A DNA stretch of 64,000 bases. Origin: Vibrio kanaloae (GTDB lineage: Bacteria; Pseudomonadota; Gammaproteobacteria; Enterobacterales; Vibrionaceae). The notes beneath the pieces are model-generated. The model ran no database searches, was not told the DNA's origin, and worked only from the letters and a program-made list of their open reading frames with translations. The position numbers and the translations under genes were made by a program. The stretch covers positions 1,302,001 through 1,366,000 of the forward strand of contig NZ_AP025498.1 in assembly GCF_024347535.1 (NCBI RefSeq). The letters are read 5' to 3'. Shown here piece after piece: positions 52,592 to 59,034 of this stretch (its first letter is position 1; the number at the start of each line of letters is the position of its first letter).

Positions 52592-52991
52592 TTTGCAACC
52601 GCGATAAAGCCAAAGGCTTAGCGCCAAAGTGCTGAATTAGCTATAAAACTAATGGCTTTGAACGCAAAAGTAAAACGGGCAGCTCAGAATTTAAACCCAA
52701 CCAACAAAACGCACTTGGCTAAGAAGACTTTCGTAGATACCGACAGCCACAAATGCAATGTTCAATGCTCACACTTAACTTCCAAAACCAAAGAAGCAGC
52801 GCGCAAGAACATTGAGAAATGAACCTTACTAACACGAAAGAAATGAGTAACACGGAAACCAATTAGCCGAAAAACGGGCTACGCGAGATGCCTATTTCGA
52901 TGAAAAGTCTTTGGGAAATAACAGGTGAATAGCTAGAGCGCAGAACACGGCTTTTAGACCATAAACGCTTTTCTGCCCTTTGCAAACTAAC
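52587..52991. repeat. Repeated cassette, type A copy A7
   Basis: Type A body; the first ATG of the small frame is ATA, leaving the internal ATG as start. Confidence 0.87.
52652..52822 (+). CDS. Small repeated-cassette protein (56 aa, type A)
   Basis: 56 residues from the second in-frame ATG (MALNAKVKRAAQNLNP), with the CNVQC pair and the TKEAARKNIEK end. The same frame as in A4 and A6. Start is less sure than in A6 because no good ribosome-binding site precedes this ATG. Confidence 0.4.
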   Translation: MALNAKVKRAAQNLNPTNKTHLAKKTFVDTDSHKCNVQCSHLTSKTKEAARKNIEK

Positions 52992-53107
52992 GCTAAGCTA
53001 AGTAGTGAGCAACGTAATACGAAGCCACCGCATAACACCTTAAACACATATATCAACGCATACTAAAAATGCCACGCGTTGCGAGTCTGCCTTAAGCGCT
53101 TTGTTAG
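52988..53107 (-). repeat. attC site 38 (family II)
   Basis: Family II with ATATATC centre; attC of repeat cassette A8. Confidence 0.93.
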
Positions 53108-53509
53108 TTTGCCACCACGATGAAGCCAAAGGCTTAGCGCCAAGGTGCTGAATTAGCTATAAAACTAATGGCTTTGAACACAAAAGTAAAACGGACAGCT
53201 CAGAATTTAACCCCAACCAACAAAACGCACTTGGCTAAGAAGACTTTCGAAGATGCCGACAGCCACAAATACCACCTTTCAATGCTCCCGCTTAACTTTC
53301 AAAACCAAAGAAGAAGCGCGCAAGAACGTTGAGAAATGAATCTTACTAACACGAAAGAATTGAATAGCACGGAAGCTAATTAACCGAAAAACTGACTACG
53401 CGAGATGCCTATTTCGATGAAAAAGTCTTTGGAAAATAACAGGTGAATAGCTAGAACGCAGAACAAAGCTTTTAGACCACAAACGCTTTTCTGCTCCTTG
53501 CAAACTAAC
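53103..53509. repeat. Repeated cassette, type A copy A8
   Basis: Type A body with the shifted TACCACC allele; the frame from ATGGCTTTG ends at a displaced stop. Confidence 0.87.
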
Positions 53510-53625
53510 GCTAAGCTAAGTAGTGAGCAACGCAATACGAAGCCACCGCATAACACCTTAAACACATAAATCAACGCATACTAAAAATGCCACACGTTGC
53601 GAATCTGCCTTAAGCGCTTTGTTAG
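53506..53625 (-). repeat. attC site 39 (family II)
   Basis: Family II with CACACGTT centre; attC of repeat cassette B4. Confidence 0.93.
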
Positions 53626-54057
53626 TTTGCCACCGCGATGCAACTAGAGGTTTAGCGCCAAGGTGTTGAATTAGTTGTGAAGCTACTGACTTTGAACACA
53701 AAAGTAAAACGGACAGCTCAGAATTCAAACCCAACCAACAAAACGTACTTGACTAAGAAGCGACATGCGGAATATAACCACGGTTTGAAGCGCTTTAACT
53801 GGCAAAGGATTCGTTCGACCAGCCTGACAACCAAGTGTGACCAAGCCATTTGTTAGCGAAATTAGTCACCAAGACAAAGAAAACGCACCAACGAATTAGC
53901 AACAATGTTAGAGCCAGTAAGTGACTAACCTACCTCAAACACTTCCAATATAGTGCCACCGGAAAGTTAGTGAGATTGAAAAACGAACAGGTGAATAGCT
54001 AGAGCGTAGAACAACGCTTTTAGACCACAAACGCTTTTCTGCCCTTTGCAAACTAAC
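53621..54057. repeat. Repeated cassette, type B copy B4
   Basis: Last of the five consecutive copies; the only type B copy with an open counter-oriented frame. Confidence 0.85.
53677..53856 (+). CDS. Small repeated-cassette protein (59 aa, type B)
   Basis: GTG to TAG, 59 residues, the same length as the type A frame and aligned with it over codons 1-28 (KLLTLNTKVKRTAQNSNP); after LTKK it diverges to RHAEYNHGLKRFNWQRIRS and a C-terminal CDQAIC. Type A copies have ATG at this place. AAGGTG lies about 14 bases upstream. Whether it is translated is unknown. Confidence 0.4.
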   Translation: MKLLTLNTKVKRTAQNSNPTNKTYLTKKRHAEYNHGLKRFNWQRIRSTSLTTKCDQAIC

Positions 54058-54177
54058 GCCGCATTAAGGTGTGAGCAACGCTACCACGAAACCCAACCAG
54101 ACCACCGTAAACACTAAACCCGACGATGGAATGAAAAATGCCAAGCGTTGGGAATCACTCTTAAATGCTTTGTTATG
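54054..54177 (-). repeat. attC site 40
   Basis: Core TAACGCCGCATTAAGGTG, GATGGAATGAAAAATGCC centre as in sites 9 and 30; attC of the AbiGi-like cassette. Confidence 0.92.
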
Positions 54178-54222
54178 TGCTATAAGTAATAGATTGCACA
54201 CAAATCATACAGAAAGTTAGCC

Positions 54223-54975
54223 ATGGCACTTAGTTCAAATTCATTAATTCATTTTACAAATACGAAGAAAGCACTCCTTGGAATATTAACATCAGGATTT
54301 AGAGTAAGCTATTGTAAAGAAACTGTTTTCTTGAATAATCAAGAGTATGTAATGTACGTGCCAATGGTAAGCTTTTGCGACATTCCTTTATCGCAAATTA
54401 AAGATCATGTCAAAAAGTATGGCAAATACGGTATAGGATTAACAAAAACTTGGGCTGAACAAGCAAAGCTCAATCCAGTACTGTATATAGAAAAGCAATC
54501 TAATATTGGTCAGTGTTTAGACCTAGCTTACGACAAGTTTGTACATGAAATTGAAGGTGATATCGACCATTTACCAAAAGCAAATCGCTGTTTCTACGAT
54601 ATTTTCAGATACATCAAGAACTATGAGGCCGATTTAATTCGAAAGAACACTGTTTATGAAAACTATAGATTTTATGATGAGAGAGAGTGGAGGTTTGTGC
54701 CTGATACTTGTGCAGATTGTCTAATGGTTATGGGAGAAGAAATTTTTAATAGTTCAGAAAATGATCCTTTGCGATCAAAAGCAATGCAAAAAATTAAAAA
54801 CCAAGTATTAAAATTTGATATCAGCCATATCAAGTACCTGATTGTCAAAGACGAATCAGACATTAAAACTCTTGTTCACCATCTCAAACAAACAAACGGA
54901 AACATTCCTTACGACGATATGGATAAACTACTAACGCGAGTTCTTACAGCTGAGCAGATACACACGGACTTGTAA
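54223..54975 (+). CDS. AbiGi-like (abortive infection) protein, counter-oriented
   Basis: This 250-residue protein matches the AbiGi antitoxin-type family: LIHFTNTKKALLGILTSGFRVSYCKE at the N terminus, PMVSFCDIPLSQIKDHVKKYGKYGIGLTKTWA near residues 48-80, and FYDEREWRFVPD near 145. The family was named from a lactococcal phage abortive-infection system; the partner AbiGii is not present. A phage-defence role is inference. It reads against the array with its own promoter, which I could not define. Confidence 0.8.
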   Translation: MALSSNSLIHFTNTKKALLGILTSGFRVSYCKETVFLNNQEYVMYVPMVSFCDIPLSQIKDHVKKYGKYGIGLTKTWAEQAKLNPVLYIEKQSNIGQCLDLAYDKFVHEIEGDIDHLPKANRCFYDIFRYIKNYEADLIRKNTVYENYRFYDEREWRFVPDTCADCLMVMGEEIFNSSENDPLRSKAMQKIKNQVLKFDISHIKYLIVKDESDIKTLVHHLKQTNGNIPYDDMDKLLTRVLTAEQIHTDL

Positions 54976-54989
54976 ATTGAGATAGCACA

Positions 54990-55081
54990 TAACGCCGCAT
55001 TAAGGTGTGAGCGGCGCTTGGCTATACTTGAGCGAAGCGAAACTGCCAAGCGTTGCGAATCACTCTTAAATGCTTTGTTAG
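54990..55081 (-). repeat. attC site 41 (family IV)
   Basis: Short site; rightmost, attI-proximal attC of the array. It belongs to the 55089-55571 cassette. Confidence 0.92.
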
Positions 55082-55088
55082 GCATTAA

Positions 55089-55571
55089 TTATTCGCACTG
55101 CTTGCCACAAGCGTGTCCAGTTCCGCAGTTTCCACCTGAGAGTACATTCCCAAAAAGAACTAAGGTTGTCGGTATTTTTTCCCACTGGAAAGTACCGTAA
55201 AAGCTTTGAATGGCAGATTGATCCGAGTTCTTTTGAATTAAATTATCAGACCAAAGAAATGCAAATGAATCATCATACTTATTGTCGATACGTCCTTGCC
55301 AAGTTGTCCCATCTGGATATATGACAAAAGCTTCAATTTTTTTAAAACCAGATTTATTCGATACACTTCTACTTTTTGAACCATTATCTAAAATAAGAAA
55401 TGCCTCATTGGTAGGTGGGATTGTTAAAGATGATGCAGAACTAAATCGTGTAGGATCCAAGACTATACCGCCGACGTTATCGTTTAATGGCTCAACAAAT
55501 TCCTTTGTTCCATCATTGAACTCAACTATTGCTCTTACGACAGTACCTTTATGAGTGTTTAAAGATTTCAT
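55089..55571 (-). CDS. Hypothetical cassette protein with Cys-rich tail
   Basis: This 160-residue protein is beta-rich with no signal; the C terminus (GGNCGTGHACGKQCE) holds three Cys and a His that could bind a metal. Not recognised. By position it is the newest cassette of the array, next to the right boundary. Confidence 0.65.
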   Translation of the reverse strand: MKSLNTHKGTVVRAIVEFNDGTKEFVEPLNDNVGGIVLDPTRFSSASSLTIPPTNEAFLILDNGSKSRSVSNKSGFKKIEAFVIYPDGTTWQGRIDNKYDDSFAFLWSDNLIQKNSDQSAIQSFYGTFQWEKIPTTLVLFGNVLSGGNCGTGHACGKQCE

Positions 55572-55615
55572 ATATTTACCCTTACTGTTGTTAAATTTAA
55601 AGCTTAGTGCCTAAC

Positions 55616-55977
55616 AGTTATTAGACCGAGAAATTCTACATTTTATCCCTGAAACTATTCTGTCTAGTCACCTATCCAGATCAGCTCGAGTCTAATAAGC
55701 TATTTAATAACAGTACCTTACTGATTAACTCACGCAATAGATGTGACTAAATACAGATTTTATCTATAAAACATCAGAAAAATGCAGAAAACGAATGACT
55801 AGGTCGCAGTGTGACAATGAACGATTACGCCTTCGGTGCCGTGTACCCCAAATAATAGCAACATGATTGTCGAGATTACGCTATAAAGATGAGCGGCTTA
55901 GAGATAGTCTCTAATTTGGGCGAGTAGCCGCAATATATAGACCCTTGGGGTATTGCTCTATATTACGAAGGTGTCCT
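55616..55977. other. Right boundary of the array and nasA 3' region
   Basis: Read on the minus strand, the array starts at GTTAGGC (55609-55615), preceded by TCTAATAACT; this is a core site with no attI, no integrase and no attC in front. Further right, GCGGCT (55893-55898) and AGCCGC (55926-55931) enclose TTAGAGA/TCTCTAA (55898-55914), a probable terminator of nasA. No gene is visible in the 360 bases. Confidence 0.6.
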
Positions 55978-58545
55978 CTACTTCGCCATGGTGCTCAAAA
56001 ATTCGGCTTCGAATTCTTCATCGGCTTCTCGGGTTAGGCATTCCACCAGCCAGTTGATGCTTTCATGATCTAGGTTACTATTTACCACGAACGCCTGTTT
56101 CACGCCAAACTTACCAAGCTTGGCAGAACCGTAGTTCTTGAATGATTTATTGCCGTGGTAATGGAGTGATTTTATCGCCTCCGCGTTAGGTTCTGGCAAG
56201 GCATCGAGGGTGTTAGCTAGCTGAATCACCAACTCCATTGGGTTCTTGGATGACGAGATACGATACAGAAAACCGCCCTCCACTCTTTGGCGTACCCAGT
56301 AATCAAAACCACTGCAATCCATCACCTTGTCACTGACCAGTGCGGCTTCACTGCGATAACCACATGGTTCAACCACTACTGGGGTATGTTTGAATTCAGG
56401 TTGACCAGATGCGGCATCGGTATGAGGCAAGATCAAGTCACACGGTTTGCTGTCTTTGGCGGTCGGTGCATTCCAGTGGATAGGCATGAAGACTTGTTCG
56501 CGGCGCATCTCTTTGGTCACCACTAAGCGGGCTTGACATTCCCCTTGTGCGCTGCGCACTTTCACCACTGGATTAATGGTCGCGTGGTTAAACGCATCTA
56601 GCCCGAATTCATCCAAGTTCAGTTCTGAAACCGTATCTGGGTGCATCGCAACAAAAGGCTCTGGGGTGTGTTCACCTAAACCTGCCGCCAAACCTGTGCG
56701 GCTCATGGTGTGCCATTGGTCTCGGATTCGACCTGTGTTCATGATAAGCGGGAATTCGACACTGGTATCGGCAATCGGTTTGTCGTGCTCGACTGCAATA
56801 AACTGCGCTTTGCCAGATTCAGTAAAGAACTCGCCATTGGTAAACATACGCTGCTCTATGATCTCTGCTTGATACTCAAGTACTGGCCATTGCTGTGGAG
56901 TGAGTTCGCCATAGCCTTTTTCATCCAGTTGCGTGAGTCCAATTAAGCACAAGTCTCGCGCTTTACCTGTTTCATTGCCGAGCGCTGTCATCTCGCAATA
57001 CTCTTTGAAGATCTCACCTTCGTGGCGGAACTCGAATTGCTCTTTGAATCCCATTTTTTGTGCGACTTCTTTTAATATCCACCAATCGGGTTTGGCTTCC
57101 CCTGGGCTTGGTAACACGCGGCGTTGGCGTGAGATTCGGCGTTCAGAGTTGGTCACAGTGCCCGACTTCTCGCTCCACCCTTGTGCGGGTAACACCACAT
57201 CGGCCAAGCGAGTGGTTTCAGTGTCGGCAATGCAGTCCGACACCACCACAAATGGGCACTTCTCTAGTGCGGCTTTGATTTTTTCGCTGTCAGGCAGGCT
57301 CACGACTGGGTTGGTCGCCATGATCCACACGGCTTTGATTTTGCCTTCATTCATGGCATCAAACAGGTCAATCGCTTTTAAACCCGCATGTGTGGCTAAG
57401 CTGTCGGTTTGCCAGAACTCGCTCACCGTTTGGTGTGATTGCGGGTCACCAAATTCAAAGTGCGCCGCTAAAGTATTGGCTAAACCGCCCACTTCTCGCC
57501 CACCCATCGCGTTCGGCTGGCCCGTTACAGAGAATGGCCCCATGCCCGGTTTGCCAATTTTCCCGGTCGCTAGATGGCAGTTAATAATGGCGTTCACCTT
57601 GTCACACCCTTGTGTGGATTGGTTCACGCCTTGAGAATAAATGGTCAGCACCTTCTCATTCGATGCAAACAAACTGTAGAACTGTTTTAGCTGCTGCTCT
57701 GTTAACCCTGTGAGCTCAGGGACGCTTTTGTCGCCCCAGCCAGCTTCGGTATAGCGGTATTGGGTTGCAGATCGAATCGATTCAGTAAAGCCTTGAGTGT
57801 GGTTTTCTATGTAGTCTGCATCTAGCTTGTCGTTATCGTCGAGGTAGCCTAATAAGCCGTTAAACAGCGCCACGTCTGAGCCGGATTCCAATGCCAAGTG
57901 AATGTCTGCGATTTCACAGGTGTCGGTATAACGCGGGTCGATGACGATCACTTTCAATGCTGGGTTGGCTTGTTTCGCGGCTCTTAGCCTTTGGAAAAGT
58001 ACCGGGTGACACCATGCTAGGTTGGAACCTGTAATCACGACTAGATCAGCTTGCTCGAGATCTTCATAGCAAACCGGTACTGTGTCTGCGCCAAATGCTC
58101 GCTTATGCCCGACCACGGTTGAAGCCATACATAGCCTAGAGTTACTGTCGATGTTGCCACTACCAATGAAGCCTTTCATCAGTTTATTGGCAACATAGTA
58201 GTCTTCGGTAAGCAGCTGACCAGACACATAGAACGCAACCGAATCGGCCCCAAATTCTTCGATGGTTTGATTGAATTTGTCTGCGACCAACTGAGTGGCC
58301 CTGTTCCAATCCAGCTGTTGTTTTTGCTCATTCTGAATATAAGCAGGCTGTGTAAGACGACCTAAAGGCGTGACGGTATCACCAAGCGCAATTCCTTTAG
58401 TACATAACTTTCCATAGTTTGATGGATGATCTTTATCACCACGAACTTCAAGTTTTCCTAGCGATGTCGGTCTCGCTTCTATTCCACACCCTACACCACA
58501 ATAAGCACAGGTCGATTTTATCCAGCCGCTGTTTGAATCGGTCAT
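55978..58545 (-). CDS. nasA: Assimilatory nitrate reductase catalytic subunit
   Basis: This 855-residue molybdopterin oxidoreductase reduces nitrate to nitrite in the cytosol. At the N terminus, CAYCGVGC followed by KLCTKG about 25 residues later binds a [4Fe-4S] cluster. The bis-MGD domains follow with SNLAWCHPVLFQRL, QPNAMGGREVGG and the C-terminal molydopterin-dinucleotide-binding domain (GRIRDQWHTMSRTG). No BFD [2Fe-2S] domain is fused. A TTG at 58560 is also possible; I prefer the ATG at 58545. It is divergent from nirB and probably under the same nitrogen control. Confidence 0.95.
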   Translation of the reverse strand: MTDSNSGWIKSTCAYCGVGCGIEARPTSLGKLEVRGDKDHPSNYGKLCTKGIALGDTVTPLGRLTQPAYIQNEQKQQLDWNRATQLVADKFNQTIEEFGADSVAFYVSGQLLTEDYYVANKLMKGFIGSGNIDSNSRLCMASTVVGHKRAFGADTVPVCYEDLEQADLVVITGSNLAWCHPVLFQRLRAAKQANPALKVIVIDPRYTDTCEIADIHLALESGSDVALFNGLLGYLDDNDKLDADYIENHTQGFTESIRSATQYRYTEAGWGDKSVPELTGLTEQQLKQFYSLFASNEKVLTIYSQGVNQSTQGCDKVNAIINCHLATGKIGKPGMGPFSVTGQPNAMGGREVGGLANTLAAHFEFGDPQSHQTVSEFWQTDSLATHAGLKAIDLFDAMNEGKIKAVWIMATNPVVSLPDSEKIKAALEKCPFVVVSDCIADTETTRLADVVLPAQGWSEKSGTVTNSERRISRQRRVLPSPGEAKPDWWILKEVAQKMGFKEQFEFRHEGEIFKEYCEMTALGNETGKARDLCLIGLTQLDEKGYGELTPQQWPVLEYQAEIIEQRMFTNGEFFTESGKAQFIAVEHDKPIADTSVEFPLIMNTGRIRDQWHTMSRTGLAAGLGEHTPEPFVAMHPDTVSELNLDEFGLDAFNHATINPVVKVRSAQGECQARLVVTKEMRREQVFMPIHWNAPTAKDSKPCDLILPHTDAASGQPEFKHTPVVVEPCGYRSEAALVSDKVMDCSGFDYWVRQRVEGGFLYRISSSKNPMELVIQLANTLDALPEPNAEAIKSLHYHGNKSFKNYGSAKLGKFGVKQAFVVNSNLDHESINWLVECLTREADEEFEAEFLSTMAK

Positions 58546-58718
58546 CCGTTTCTCGCTCAATTATCCATAATTGTAATAATTGAAACCAAGCAAATAACAC
58601 GCCACTTAATAGCAGCTGATGAATAGAAAATAATTTTATTGAAAAACAACAACTTAATAAAAACAAAAATATCAACAACGAACCAATTAGAACTTAACCA
58701 AGATAGAAACTTAATTTT

Positions 58719-58745
58719 TGCACCATCTTGCGGAAAGTTGCACCA
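58719..58745. promoter_or_regulatory. Two TGCACCA half-sites between nasA and nirB
   Basis: TGCACCA occurs at 58719-58725 and 58739-58745 as direct repeats 20 bases apart, resembling half of the NtrC site (TGCACCA-N5-TGGTGCA). Two helical turns of spacing fit an activator that binds upstream of a sigma-54 promoter. Confidence 0.5.
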
Positions 58746-58875
58746 CAAATGCTCATTTATATAAATCTAACAAAAATTTTAAATACCACTTTAGGGGTAA
58801 TTGCGTGCTACCCTTATTTTTTAAATCACTGAAAATTATAAGTTATTTTTTATTTAAATCAACAAACCGTAATCT

Positions 58876-58891
58876 GGCACCCTCCTTGCTC
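58876..58891 (+). promoter_or_regulatory. Sigma-54 promoter of nirB
   Basis: TGGCAC-CCTCC-TTGCT matches the -24/-12 consensus (GG at 58877-58878, GC at 58889-58890, correct spacing). It would leave a leader of about 130 bases before nirB, with a TTGAG/CTCAA hairpin near 58950 that could be a target of an ANTAR-type antiterminator such as NasT. Confidence 0.72.
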
Positions 58892-59034
58892 CACTAAAAA
58901 CCAAGACTTAGAAAAAAAACATTTTTGTTTTTCTTGATGATTATGAATTGAGTGGAATCTCAACCCGGTATTCATCTGCTAACGACTAGAAATTAGATGC
59001 TAGTAATGGTGACGCCGAGAATAAGGAATGGATT

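Larger units (their letters stand above)
22370..55615 (-). mobile_element. Chromosomal integron cassette array lacking an integrase
   Basis: The array has 41 attC sites (VCR-like, about 92-130 bases), all in the same orientation. Read on the minus strand each begins TAACAA(A/G)CG-type and ends CG(G/T)CGTTAG or GTTATG. I sort them by sequence: family I (GCCGCGTTAAGT...), II (GCTAAGCTAAGTAGTGAG...), III (GCTAAGCTAAGTGGCTAAC...), IV (short, with TTGGCTATACTTGAGCGAAG), V (GCCCAATTAAGGGGTGAACAACGCC) and VI (GCCCAATTAAGGTGTGAGGCACGC). Orientation puts the attI end on the right, but no integron integrase gene lies within the 8.4 kb to the right or the 22 kb to the left. The right edge is a single core GTTAGGC at 55609-55615 (minus strand). 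Confidence 0.93.

Noticed and set aside
51435..54057. Regular repeats considered as a CRISPR-like array
   Set aside because: The repeats are about 120-base attC sites every 0.5 kb with similar, not unique, intervals. No cas genes are present.
55800..55850. Possible integrase gene remnant right of the array
   Set aside because: The frames found there are short and show no integrase motif; I could not support a remnant.
56287..57634. Long plus-strand open frames within nasA
   Set aside because: They are shadows of the GC-biased nasA coding sequence on the other strand.
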